Of a stretch of 64,000 nt of DNA, positions 14,527-23,117 are shown piece after piece (positions within the stretch are counted from its first letter, which is position 1; the number at the start of each line of letters is the position of its first letter). The stretch comes from an uncultured Phascolarctobacterium sp. (lineage in GTDB: Bacteria; Bacillota; Negativicutes; Acidaminococcales; Acidaminococcaceae): positions 91,911 to 155,910 of the forward strand of contig NZ_CAAGLX010000014.1 in NCBI RefSeq assembly GCF_900770955.1, in the 5' to 3' direction. Both the position numbers and the translations under genes were made by a program. Below the pieces are notes generated by a model. It saw only the letters and a program-made list of their open reading frames with translations. It had not been told where the DNA came from and made no database searches.

Positions 14527-16219
14527 CAAAAAGCATCCGTCATATGTATATGCGAAAGCTGTTGCTGAAGGCAGCATTAACGCGCCTAGGTATGTAAAGC
14601 TGCAGTGTCAGGAGTTCCTCTTGATAGCTAATGACAAGCTGGCCAAGTATCGGATTGATGATGTACTGGTGGATAAAATTGACCGCCTGCTGAATCTGCT
14701 GATTATGGCCAAAGGCTTACAGGCAGGACAAAGCGTGAAAAATGCTTTGGCAGGCTTCCAGTGGCTGCTGATTATTGCAGTACTGTGTACTGTTTATAGG
14801 GATAATCCTCAAAAACGTCGATATGAAAACTGTGTGTTTGAAATTTGCAGAAAGAATGGTAAAACGTTTATCGTTGCCGTTCTTTTTTTGTTGCTGTTTT
14901 TTCTGGAGCCCAGATTTTCAAAATTTTACTCCGTCGCACCTGATGGCAGCTTGTCACGTGAGGTGAAAACGGCGCTTGATGATATTCTTTCGATGTCCCC
15001 GGCGTTAAACGGCACGTATAAAGGCAAGCTGAAATTCAAGAAGCTGCGCGATTCCGTGAAGTGCCAGATTACCGACAGCGAATATATCCCGCTGAACTAT
15101 TCAACCAGTAGGCTGGACGGTAAGCTGCCTAACGTGTTCCTTGTCGATGAGGCGGGGGCGCTGCCTAACACTTATCCGATTGAGGCTATGCGTTCCGGTC
15201 AGCTGACTATCTTGAATAAATTAGGCTTTGTAATTTCTACAAAATATCCGACTATCAATAATCCTTTTGAGGATGAAGTGGGATATGCAAAGAAGGTCCT
15301 TGATGGCCAGGTGGAAGACGATGCTATTTTCAGCCTGCTCTATGAGCCTGACAATAAAACAGATTGGACAACTGATGACAGAGTGCTGGAGCAGGCAAAC
15401 CCTCTTGCTCTTGAAGTGCCGGAGATAATGGCTGACTTAAAGAAAAAGCGTATACAGGCTATTGAAGTTCCGTCAAAGCGCGAAAACTTTGTAACCAAGC
15501 ACTGTAATATTTCCTACTCGGGGCAAGGCTCTGAATCCTACGTATCCATGGAGGACCTGCAGGCTTGCCGGTCTGATGAGCCTATAGACTGGAACGGAAG
15601 GGAAGTATATTTAGGCGTTGACTTGTCAATGTCTAACGATAACTGTGCTGTAGGCATAGTAGCTTATGACGAAAATACTGACATGGTGCTGATTGATGCG
15701 CTGGCTTTTATTCCGGAAGGAAAAATTGACGAGAAAAATAAGCTCGAAAAAATCAATTATTATGAGTTTATCGAAGCTATGAAGTGCGTTGCCTGCGGTG
15801 ATCGCACTGTAGACTATGCTGTAATTGAAAGTTTTGTGCTGCAGCTTGAAGAAAAGCTGGGGTGCAAAATCTGCAGTATCGGTTATGACCGGTATAATGC
15901 AATTTCTTCCGCCCAGAAATGGGATGATGCGGGCCTTGTCTGCATAGAAATTCGTCAGCACAGCTCATTGCTGCATGCTCCGACGAAATGGCTGTCAGAG
16001 CTGATTGAAAACGGGAAAATGCGCTATGAAAGTAATAAGCTGTTGGAAATCAACTTCAATAATGCCAGATGCACCTATGATACTAACCTTAATCGCTACG
16101 TCAACAAGAAGAAATCTAATGGCAAGGTTGATGAGGTGGTAGCTATTATCAATGCTCTGTATCTGCTTCAGCAGGATGTAATACTTAAAAATACCCTTGA
16201 TTGGGCAGTACAAATCTAG
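14513..16219 (+). CDS. terL: Terminase large subunit
   Basis: The 568-residue protein has an ATPase domain with a Walker-A-like ICRKNGKTFIVAVLF (around residue 113) and Walker B VFLVDEAGAL (around 208), and a nuclease domain starting LGVDLSMSNDN (around 367). It drives DNA into the capsid and cuts the concatemer. ATG 14513 overlaps terS by 14 bases with GGGAGGTG upstream. Confidence 0.95.
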   Translation: MAVLSKKHPSYVYAKAVAEGSINAPRYVKLQCQEFLLIANDKLAKYRIDDVLVDKIDRLLNLLIMAKGLQAGQSVKNALAGFQWLLIIAVLCTVYRDNPQKRRYENCVFEICRKNGKTFIVAVLFLLLFFLEPRFSKFYSVAPDGSLSREVKTALDDILSMSPALNGTYKGKLKFKKLRDSVKCQITDSEYIPLNYSTSRLDGKLPNVFLVDEAGALPNTYPIEAMRSGQLTILNKLGFVISTKYPTINNPFEDEVGYAKKVLDGQVEDDAIFSLLYEPDNKTDWTTDDRVLEQANPLALEVPEIMADLKKKRIQAIEVPSKRENFVTKHCNISYSGQGSESYVSMEDLQACRSDEPIDWNGREVYLGVDLSMSNDNCAVGIVAYDENTDMVLIDALAFIPEGKIDEKNKLEKINYYEFIEAMKCVACGDRTVDYAVIESFVLQLEEKLGCKICSIGYDRYNAISSAQKWDDAGLVCIEIRQHSSLLHAPTKWLSELIENGKMRYESNKLLEINFNNARCTYDTNLNRYVNKKKSNGKVDEVVAIINALYLLQQDVILKNTLDWAVQI

Positions 16220-16236
16220 GAAAGGAGGTAAAAAGG

Positions 16237-17460
16237 ATGTTTGAAAATCTTTTTAGCCGGTTCAGGGAAAAAAGATATACCGAAGCTGAGGTAGCCAGTA
16301 TTTTATCAGGGCAACCTATCATATCCAGCAGGATAAGCAGGGCGCAGGCTCTCAATATTCCTGCGGTCGGTACAGCAATAAACTTTATTGCTGGCACCGT
16401 AGCCAGCTTACCGGTCCGCTTGTATAAGCACGAGGCTGACAGAGTTGAAGAAGTATCCGATGATTATCGCTTGAAGCTGCTCAACGATGATACAGGTGAT
16501 TTGATGGACGCAGAGCAATTCCGGAAAGCGCTCGTCACAGATATGCTGTTGGAAGGCGCTGGTTATGCGTACATCGACAAGAGCGGTAATCGCATTACAG
16601 GACTTTACTACGTCGAAGGACAGTACGTTAACCTGGTTGATGGCGCTGACAAAATCAAAAAAAGCGTTGATGTATACCTTAATGGCAAAAAAGTCAGGGA
16701 CTTTGATGTTCTCAGAATCACCAAGGATACTATCGATGGCATCCATGGCATTGGTGTTCTGGATTCTCATTCGCTGCTATTCTCAACTATGTACAATGCG
16801 TTGAAATATGAGAATACTGCCGTTGCCAGCGGCACAAAGCGCGGTTTCCTGAAATCTGCCCGCCGGCTGGAAAAGCAAATGCTGGATGATCTGAAAGCTG
16901 CATGGCGAAAACTGACATCTACTGATTCTGAAAATAATGATGTTCTTGTCTTGAACGAAGGTATCAGTTTTGAACCTACGCAGAGTACAGCGACGGAAAC
17001 GCAGCTCAATGACTTGAAAAAGACTAACAATGAGCTGGTTTACAATCTCTTCGGCATTAACAGCGCTTTGTTTAACGCAAGCCCTACTAACATGGATGGT
17101 ATTTATCTCAACAGCATCAAAACAGCGGTGTTGCCTGTAGTAGAGGCCTTGAATACTGCCCTTAATAAATTTCTCCTTCTGGAAAAAGAAAAAGGAGCTT
17201 ACTTTTTCGCCCTGGATACCAGCGAAATCCTGAAGGGGAATGTTAAGGATAGATATGCAGCATATGACACCGGTATAAAATCGGGTTGGCTGCAGGTTGA
17301 TGAGGTACGAAAAATTGAGAAGATGGCGCCGATTGGCTTTGATTTCATGAAGCTATCGTTGGCAGATGTCTTCTACAATCCGAAAACAAAGGAAATTTTC
17401 GTACCGAATACTAATGGCACAGGCAATATAGCCAAAGCCGGAAAGGAGGGGAATGAGTGA
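16237..17460 (+). CDS. Portal protein (HK97 type)
   Basis: The 407-residue protein contains RISRAQALNIPAVGTAINFI near the start and MDGIYLNSIKTAVLPVVEAL near residue 290, as in HK97/PBSX-type portals. Twelve copies form the ring through which DNA enters. AAAGGAGG precedes the ATG. The 3' end overlaps the protease gene by 4 bases. Confidence 0.92.
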   Translation: MFENLFSRFREKRYTEAEVASILSGQPIISSRISRAQALNIPAVGTAINFIAGTVASLPVRLYKHEADRVEEVSDDYRLKLLNDDTGDLMDAEQFRKALVTDMLLEGAGYAYIDKSGNRITGLYYVEGQYVNLVDGADKIKKSVDVYLNGKKVRDFDVLRITKDTIDGIHGIGVLDSHSLLFSTMYNALKYENTAVASGTKRGFLKSARRLEKQMLDDLKAAWRKLTSTDSENNDVLVLNEGISFEPTQSTATETQLNDLKKTNNELVYNLFGINSALFNASPTNMDGIYLNSIKTAVLPVVEALNTALNKFLLLEKEKGAYFFALDTSEILKGNVKDRYAAYDTGIKSGWLQVDEVRKIEKMAPIGFDFMKLSLADVFYNPKTKEIFVPNTNGTGNIAKAGKEGNE

Positions 17461-18071
17461 AAGTCGAGATTAGGAAAGACGGCACCGCACTAATCACCGG
17501 TTATGTAAACGTGGTAGGCAGAGAAAGCAGAGTGCTGCAGGATATCAGCGGTGAATTCGTTGAGGTTATTGAACCTGGTACGTTTGCACGCGCCTTGTCC
17601 AAAGTCGACAGCGTAGGCCTTATGTTTAACCATATGCGCAACGTTGATACTGCAGACAATACTTTTGAGCTCGCCGAAGACAATATAGGGCTTTATGCCA
17701 AAGCGGTAATCAAGGATGCTGAAGTTATCCAGCGTGCCAAGGAAAATAAGCTGACCGGCTGGAGCTTTGGCTTCTACGAGAATGCCGAAAAGTGGGATAA
17801 TCGCGCTGATGGCATGCGCCGCCGCACAGTTACTGATTTAGACCTCGTTGAAGTGTCTATCTTGGATGTAACTCCTGCGTACATCGCTACCAGCATCGAG
17901 ATGCGTGGGGAGCAGGCGACTTTAAAAGAGCGCCGAGCTTCTGGCGATGATGTTGAGGTATTGGACAGCTCAGAATCTGTTCCTGCAGAGCCTCCTGCTC
18001 CGGATAACTCTGCCGTCGAAGAGCGGGAGATGATGAAACGAAAATTTGAATACTATATCACTGTTAATTAA
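17457..18071 (+). CDS. HK97-family prohead protease
   Basis: The 204-residue protein, from GTG 17457, contains the family blocks ITGYVNVVGRES, VEVIEPGTFARAL, LMFNHM (catalytic His) and GWSFGF (catalytic Ser region), then VSILDVTPAYIAT. It cleaves scaffold and capsid delta domains during maturation. The C-terminal 50 residues are acidic and variable. Confidence 0.93.
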   Translation: MKVEIRKDGTALITGYVNVVGRESRVLQDISGEFVEVIEPGTFARALSKVDSVGLMFNHMRNVDTADNTFELAEDNIGLYAKAVIKDAEVIQRAKENKLTGWSFGFYENAEKWDNRADGMRRRTVTDLDLVEVSILDVTPAYIATSIEMRGEQATLKERRASGDDVEVLDSSESVPAEPPAPDNSAVEEREMMKRKFEYYITVN

Positions 18072-18086
18072 GAAAGGGGTAAAACT

Positions 18087-19235
18087 ATGAACTTCAAAAA
18101 ACTTTTAGAAAAACGTAATGAACTCGTTGAGAAAATCAACAACCTGTTTGTAGCTGCTGAAAAGGAAAACCGTGCGCTGGCTGCGGAGGAAAAAACTACT
18201 TATGATGATGCTATGGCCGAAATCAAGAACATTGATGAAACCATCCGCATGTATGAAGCTGCCAAGGGCATCAAAGGTGAAGGCGCTGTAAACACTGCTG
18301 CTGCGCAGTCTGATTACGAGCAGGAGCGTCGCGCCTTAGCTGAATTTGTACGTTCAGGTAAACTGACTGAAATCCGTGCTGGTGTTAACATGACTCTCGG
18401 TGATAATGGTGCTATCATTCCGACTACCATCGCTAATAAAATCATTGAAACTGTAGAAAATATCTGCCCGATTTTTGACCTGTCCAGCAAATACAATGTT
18501 AAGGGCTCTCTGACCTTCCCGGTATACGATGAAAGTACTGATCAGGTTCAGTGCGCGTATGCTACTGAATTCAAGGCTCTGGATTCTCATACCGGTAAGT
18601 TTACTACCGTGTCCTTAGGCGGTTATTTGGTTGGTGCTCTGACCAAAATCTCCCGCTCTTTGATTACCAACGGCGAATTTGATGTTGTAAGCTACATCAT
18701 TGGTAAAATCTCTCTGGCTATTGCACGCTTCCTGGAAAAAGAATGCCTTATCGGTACCGGCACTGATGCTTGTCAGGGCGTATTGGTAGGTGCTACCCAA
18801 AAGATGACTGCAGCAGCTGCTACTGCTATTACTGCAGACGAGCTGATTGACCTGCAGCTGATGGTACCTGAACAGTATCAGGCAAACGCTTGCTGGATTG
18901 TTAACACCAAAACTTTAGGCGTGCTGCGTAAGCTGAAGAACAACGATGGTGATTACCTGCTGACCGACGATCTTGTAAAAGGATTCGGCTTTGAACTGTT
19001 GAACAAGCATGTATATATATCCGACCAAATGCCTGAAATTGCTGCATCTGCAAAAGCTGTGGTGTATGGTGATATGAGCGGTCTGTTCAGCAACCTGCGC
19101 CCTGGCATCGAGCTGCAGATGCTGAATGAAAAGTATGCTGACGAACATGCTGTAGGCGTTGTTGCTTGGTATGAAGTTGATACCAAGGTTGTCGAACAGC
19201 AAAAAGTAGCTGTACTGGTAATGAAGAACGCATAA
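18087..19235 (+). CDS. Major capsid protein (HK97 fold)
   Basis: The 382-residue protein has a coiled-coil delta domain (about residues 1-75), then the start of the mature capsid fold (NMTLGDNGAIIPTTIANKII) and a typical HK97 C-terminus (VGVVAWYEVDTKVVEQQKVA). The delta domain should be removed by the protease upstream. AGAAAGGGG precedes the ATG. Confidence 0.95.
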   Translation: MNFKKLLEKRNELVEKINNLFVAAEKENRALAAEEKTTYDDAMAEIKNIDETIRMYEAAKGIKGEGAVNTAAAQSDYEQERRALAEFVRSGKLTEIRAGVNMTLGDNGAIIPTTIANKIIETVENICPIFDLSSKYNVKGSLTFPVYDESTDQVQCAYATEFKALDSHTGKFTTVSLGGYLVGALTKISRSLITNGEFDVVSYIIGKISLAIARFLEKECLIGTGTDACQGVLVGATQKMTAAAATAITADELIDLQLMVPEQYQANACWIVNTKTLGVLRKLKNNDGDYLLTDDLVKGFGFELLNKHVYISDQMPEIAASAKAVVYGDMSGLFSNLRPGIELQMLNEKYADEHAVGVVAWYEVDTKVVEQQKVAVLVMKNA

Positions 19236-19247
19236 TAGGAGCTTGAT

Positions 19248-19442
19248 ATGGAATATAAAGCATTAGTTAGCTTTGCTGGACTTGTGTGCGGTATTCCTGG
19301 TCAAACGATTGTTATCGATGATAAAGCCACCGCTGACGATTTGTTGGCGGCTGGCTATATCGAAGCAATTGAGGAACCGGCGGCAAAGTGTAGCGAAAAG
19401 GCGGTGGCCGAGAATGAAACTGAGCCAGCTGACGGCAAATGA
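19248..19442 (+). CDS. Small head protein, unknown function
   Basis: A 64-residue acidic protein starting MEYKALVSFAGLVCGIPGQT, with GGAGCTTGAT upstream. Its position between capsid and connector matches small head-associated proteins. The end overlaps the connector gene by 29 bases. Confidence 0.65.
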   Translation: MEYKALVSFAGLVCGIPGQTIVIDDKATADDLLAAGYIEAIEEPAAKCSEKAVAENETEPADGK

Positions 19443-19704
19443 TGTTTTGAGCTATATCAGAGCTGATGAAACTTCTGAGAATGCTGCCTATATTGAAAAC
19501 ATTGCACTGCCTGCAGCAAAAAGTCATGTTGAGCATTACACAGGGCGTTCCCTTGATGATTTGGAGCAATACGAGGATATTACGATAGCCGTGCTGGCAA
19601 TCTGCGCTGATATGTTTGATGTCAGAGCCTACACCATGACCGGTATTCAGGTTAACCCTACGGTTGTTCAAATCCTTGGCTCGCACTGCACAAACTTCTT
19701 GTAA
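19414..19704 (+). CDS. Head-tail connector (gp6-like)
   Basis: A 96-residue protein starting MKLSQLTANDVLSYIRADET with a helical core (AVLAICADMFDVRA) typical of phage head-tail adaptor proteins of the gp6/gp15 group. ATG 19414 lies inside the end of the upstream gene. Confidence 0.75.
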   Translation: MKLSQLTANDVLSYIRADETSENAAYIENIALPAAKSHVEHYTGRSLDDLEQYEDITIAVLAICADMFDVRAYTMTGIQVNPTVVQILGSHCTNFL

Positions 19705-19716
19705 GGCGGTGACGTT

Positions 19717-20067
19717 ATGTTCCGGAAACAGGATAAACGCTTATCCAGCATGCTCAATAAGCGGATTGAAGTATGGCACACCGTGAAAAGTACTGTCAAG
19801 GACAGGCTCGGTCAATATCCTCAAGAGGATAAACTGTACAGAACAGCTTATGCCGGAGTAATTCCTCAAACTGGCAGCCTGCTTTCCGGCAGAACTGCTG
19901 ATACTACATTGTCCAGGACTACTCATAAAATAGTCATGCGATACTGCAAGGATATTACGCCTGACATGTGGTTTGTGTATGATGGAGTGCGTTACAACAT
20001 TCTATATATCATGGATCCGTACCTTGACCATGAACGGCTTGAAATTTTCTGTGAGGTGCTGCTCTGA
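19717..20067 (+). CDS. Head closure protein (SPP1 gp16-like)
   Basis: The 116-residue protein contains RIEVWHTVKS, YAGVIPQTG, KIVMRYCKDI and GVRYNILYI, the pattern of the phage head-tail joining family (PF05521). It seals the capsid vertex. The stop codon overlaps the next ATG by one base. Confidence 0.85.
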   Translation: MFRKQDKRLSSMLNKRIEVWHTVKSTVKDRLGQYPQEDKLYRTAYAGVIPQTGSLLSGRTADTTLSRTTHKIVMRYCKDITPDMWFVYDGVRYNILYIMDPYLDHERLEIFCEVLL

Positions 20068-20504
20068 TGGCTAGTGTTGAGTTAGATTTCAGCGAGCTGT
20101 CGGAATTCAATGCGTCAATGCTGAAGATGGTTGAACAGGATATGCCCAACGAAGCCAAAAAGCTTATGCAGCGTGCAGGTAATGCGCTGCGCAGGGATAT
20201 GCGAACGGCCTACAAGCAGAAAACCAAACGCAAGACAGGCAACCTGCTGCGAGGGTTGAGCCGTGGCCGCGCTTATATTTATCAGGGCACTGAGTATCAG
20301 GTGCGTGTAAAAAACACAGCGCCGCATGCTCATCTGATTGAGTATGGGCATAAGGCTGTAGGACATGCTCCGCGCAAGCGTTTTAACGGCAAATATGTTA
20401 AAGGCAGGCATATAGCTGGTAAGGCAGCTAAGGATTTCAACAGCAAATTCGCTGATATGGCTGACAAATTTGTAGATGATTTATTAGAAAGGGGCATAGG
20501 CTGA
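20067..20504 (+). CDS. HK97 gp10-family tail-joining protein
   Basis: A 145-residue basic protein with KTGNLLRGLSRGRAYI, VKNTAPHAHLIEYGHK and GRHIAGKAAKDF, as in HK97 gp10 / tail-completion proteins. It overlaps both neighbours by one base. Confidence 0.85.
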   Translation: MASVELDFSELSEFNASMLKMVEQDMPNEAKKLMQRAGNALRRDMRTAYKQKTKRKTGNLLRGLSRGRAYIYQGTEYQVRVKNTAPHAHLIEYGHKAVGHAPRKRFNGKYVKGRHIAGKAAKDFNSKFADMADKFVDDLLERGIG

Positions 20505-20965
20505 TGTTATCTGTTATTGACATTATCCGGGCGCTGTCCCTGCTTATTGAAGAGAAATTCCCTGACTTCCCTGTTGTTGACAGGGATTTGACTGAGGGAT
20601 TTCCGCGCCCATGCTATTTCATTGATGTAGAAGGCTTGGTGACTGAAAATCTGACTAACCGGCTGATAAAAGAAACTGCTGACATTGAGATATCGTTCTT
20701 TGCTGAAGATATCTACGAAGGATTCCTGCGATTGCTGGAGGTCAACAGTGAGCTGGTCGCAGCTTTGACAGAGCCGTTGCCTATTACCAATATGAATGGC
20801 GAAACAGTCGCTCATGTTGTATTTAATGACGTGAGGACCGAGATTATCAAAGCTGACAAATCTTTGACGTTTTCAATGACTACGGAGCTTATTCAGGGCG
20901 TTCCTGACGGTGACAATCATCCGATTATTGATACTGTCGAATTTGAGGTTGGCGTGAATAAATAA
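20504..20965 (+). CDS. Tail terminator protein (DUF6838-like)
   Basis: The 153-residue protein (LSLLIEEKFPDFPVVDRDLT near the start, and a beta-rich remainder) is in the place and of the size of tail terminators in PBSX-like phages. It probably caps the tail tube. Confidence 0.7.
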   Translation: MLSVIDIIRALSLLIEEKFPDFPVVDRDLTEGFPRPCYFIDVEGLVTENLTNRLIKETADIEISFFAEDIYEGFLRLLEVNSELVAALTEPLPITNMNGETVAHVVFNDVRTEIIKADKSLTFSMTTELIQGVPDGDNHPIIDTVEFEVGVNK

Positions 20966-20977
20966 GGAGGTTGAACA

Positions 20978-22072
20978 ATGGCTAAAATCGGACTTCCCGA
21001 TATTGACATTACTTTTTCTCAAAAAGCGATTACGGCGATTTCCCGTTCTGAACGTGGCGTGTTGCTCATTCTGTGCATTGATAATACTGCAAAAGCTCTG
21101 AGAACTCGCACCTATCGCTATGAAAATGAGATTGTAGCATCGGAATACACTGCTGAGAATTTAGCTGCTATTAAAAGAGCATTTCTGGTACCGGTAAACA
21201 AGGTGCATGTTATCACTGCTCCTGCAGCAACCGACATGAGCGTTTTCGCACCTGCGATGGAGGGACTCAAATATAACTATGTGTGCTGCATTGCTCAGGA
21301 TATTCAGCAAGCGCTTGTCAACTATGTGATTACTAAAAATCAAAAATCTAAAGGCCGTAAATATGTTGCTGTTGTAGCGAATGCAACCACGGCAGATAGC
21401 AAGTATGTTGTCAACGTGAAAAATAACAGTGTTCATGTTATTGACAGCAATACTAATGTGGAGATGGTAAAATACCTGCCGCGTCTGGCAAGTATCCTGG
21501 CCAACCTGCCTATGAATCGTTCCTGCACTTATTATGAACTGAAAGACATAGACAGTGTTGATGTAAGCTTTATTACCGTTGCGAACGATATCAATTCCTG
21601 GATTGATAAAGGTTATCTGGTATTGTTTAAGGACGATGATGTTATCAAGATTGCGCGTGGCGTAAACTCTTTGACTACTATCACCAGTACCGATACTGAG
21701 GATATGCGTAAAATTATCATCGTGGAAGCACAGAACATCATTATTGAGGATATCTTCAGCACCTTCAAAGACAGCTATGTTGGTAAATACAAAAACAGCT
21801 ATGATAATCAATGCCAGTTTATCAGTGCTGTAAATGCTTATTTCCGCCAGCTGGCGAAGGAAGAAATCCTGGAGCCTACTTATAAAAATATCTGCTCTGT
21901 AAATGTGGAAACTCAGCGTAATGCCTGGTTGAGCATCGGCAAGACGGAGGCTATTGATTGGGATGAAAACAAGGTTAAGAACATGACCTACAAATCTACT
22001 GTATTCCTGCAGGGTAACATTAAGATTTTAGATGCTATCGAAGATCTGAAATTTGAAATTGAGATGGAATAG
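20978..22072 (+). CDS. Contractile tail sheath protein
   Basis: The 364-residue protein starts GLPDIDITFSQKAITAISRS, has an internal stretch RNAWLSIGKTEAIDWDE and ends with the strand ILDAIEDLKFEIEM, as in XkdK-type sheath proteins. It shows that the phage has a contractile tail. AAGGAGG precedes the ATG. Confidence 0.92.
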   Translation: MAKIGLPDIDITFSQKAITAISRSERGVLLILCIDNTAKALRTRTYRYENEIVASEYTAENLAAIKRAFLVPVNKVHVITAPAATDMSVFAPAMEGLKYNYVCCIAQDIQQALVNYVITKNQKSKGRKYVAVVANATTADSKYVVNVKNNSVHVIDSNTNVEMVKYLPRLASILANLPMNRSCTYYELKDIDSVDVSFITVANDINSWIDKGYLVLFKDDDVIKIARGVNSLTTITSTDTEDMRKIIIVEAQNIIIEDIFSTFKDSYVGKYKNSYDNQCQFISAVNAYFRQLAKEEILEPTYKNICSVNVETQRNAWLSIGKTEAIDWDENKVKNMTYKSTVFLQGNIKILDAIEDLKFEIEME

Positions 22073-22085
22073 GAGGCGCTGAACA

Positions 22086-22511
22086 ATGGCTGATGTAACT
22101 AATAAAATTATCCGCGGCACCTTTGGCCGTCTGTATGTAAACGGCCAGAACCTGGCCAATGTCAAGAGCTTTGAGGTCAAAGCTACCATCAACTACGAAA
22201 CTGTTGATATCAATGGTGACCTTTGCCAGCAGCAGCGCATGACCGGTTACAGTCTTGCCGGTACAATGACTCTGCATAAAATTGATAGCTTTATTGCTCG
22301 TACTATTGGCGATGGTTTGACTACCGGAGTATTGCCGAAAATCAAGATTGTCGGTGTTGTAGCAGACCCGGACAGCGATGGCAGCGAGCGTGTTGAAATC
22401 TATGATGTTACTTTAGACGAAGTTACTTTGCTAGCATTTACTAATGCTTCTGTTGCCGAAGAATCTGTTCCGTTTAAAGCTGGCGGCTATCATTTTATTG
22501 ATTTGATTTAA
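22086..22511 (+). CDS. Tail tube protein (XkdM-like)
   Basis: The 141-residue protein contains GTFGRLYVNGQNLANVKSFE and GYSLAGTMTLHKI, the XkdM/DUF2001 pattern. It forms the inner tube inside the sheath. AGGAGG precedes the ATG. Confidence 0.9.
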   Translation: MADVTNKIIRGTFGRLYVNGQNLANVKSFEVKATINYETVDINGDLCQQQRMTGYSLAGTMTLHKIDSFIARTIGDGLTTGVLPKIKIVGVVADPDSDGSERVEIYDVTLDEVTLLAFTNASVAEESVPFKAGGYHFIDLI

Positions 22512-22517
22512 CTGATT

Positions 22518-22552
22518 AGCTCCCTATCTTTAGTTAGATGGGGAGCTTTTTT
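22518..22552 (+). terminator. Internal terminator inside the tail operon
   Basis: A 12-bp stem with one T-G pair (AGCTCCCTATCT/AGATGGGGAGCT, loop TTAGTT) and TTTTTT follow the tube gene. Because no promoter is seen after it, it probably lets some transcription through and lowers expression of chaperone and tape measure relative to sheath and tube. Confidence 0.75.
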
Positions 22553-22563
22553 AGGAGGTAAAT

Positions 22564-22953
22564 ATGCAGAAAGCTACTTTAGAAGCACTTTTGGAGCGTA
22601 AAACGCAGGCCATGAAGGCGAAAATGGCCGTAAAGGAAATCAATGTGCCTGTTCTCGGCATGGCGCTTACAGTTGAGAAATTACCACTTGCAAGGGTGTT
22701 GAACCTTATCGATAAATATAAGGATGATGATTCTTTGAACGGCAAATTTGAGCTTTACAAAGAATTGATTTATATTTCCGTTCCTTTATTTAGAAGCACT
22801 CAGCTGCAAGAGGCTTATGAGGTTGCGGAGCCGTCTGATATCGTAACCTTGCTGTTTGAGCAGAATCTGACAGCTATTACTAGCCTTGGCGATAAGATTG
22901 CTGCAATGTATGGTATTAACGGCGCTGAAGCTGTTGAAGAATTAAAAAACTGA
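22564..22953 (+). CDS. Tail assembly chaperone, short form (XkdN-like)
   Basis: The 129-residue protein starts MQKATLEALLERKTQAMKAK and has the XkdN-like middle KLPLARVLNLIDKYKDDDSL. It binds the tape measure during tail assembly. It ends in TTAAAAAAC-TGA, a slippery site (see the frameshift form). TTAGGAGGT precedes the ATG. Confidence 0.85.
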   Translation: MQKATLEALLERKTQAMKAKMAVKEINVPVLGMALTVEKLPLARVLNLIDKYKDDDSLNGKFELYKELIYISVPLFRSTQLQEAYEVAEPSDIVTLLFEQNLTAITSLGDKIAAMYGINGAEAVEELKN

Positions 22954-23117
22954 TTAGCTCCGATTCGGAGCTGTACACGATTCACTATTATCTGGAACGC
23001 GGGCACAGTTTGCATGAGCTCGTTGGCATGAGCTCTCTTGAGCTATTGTTCTTGACGGCCAGCATGATTCTTACAGGAGAGGAGGAAGAAAAAAAGTATG
23101 GCGAGCAAAAATATTAA
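22564..23117 (+). CDS. Tail assembly chaperone, -1 frameshift long form
   Basis: Slipping back one base at A-AAA-AAC (22944-22950) removes the TGA and adds about 56 codons (LISSDSELYTIHYYLERGHS ... GEQKY), ending at 23117 inside the tape measure gene. This is the G/GT arrangement of phage tail chaperones. The extra segment is well formed, with a helical, hydrophobic middle (LELLFLTASMIL). Confidence 0.8.
22944..22972 (+). other. Programmed -1 frameshift signal
   Basis: The canonical heptamer A-AAA-AAC is in the right frame, followed after 5 nt by a perfect 7-bp hairpin (AGCTCCG/CGGAGCT, loop ATT, 22956-22972). Confidence 0.85.
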
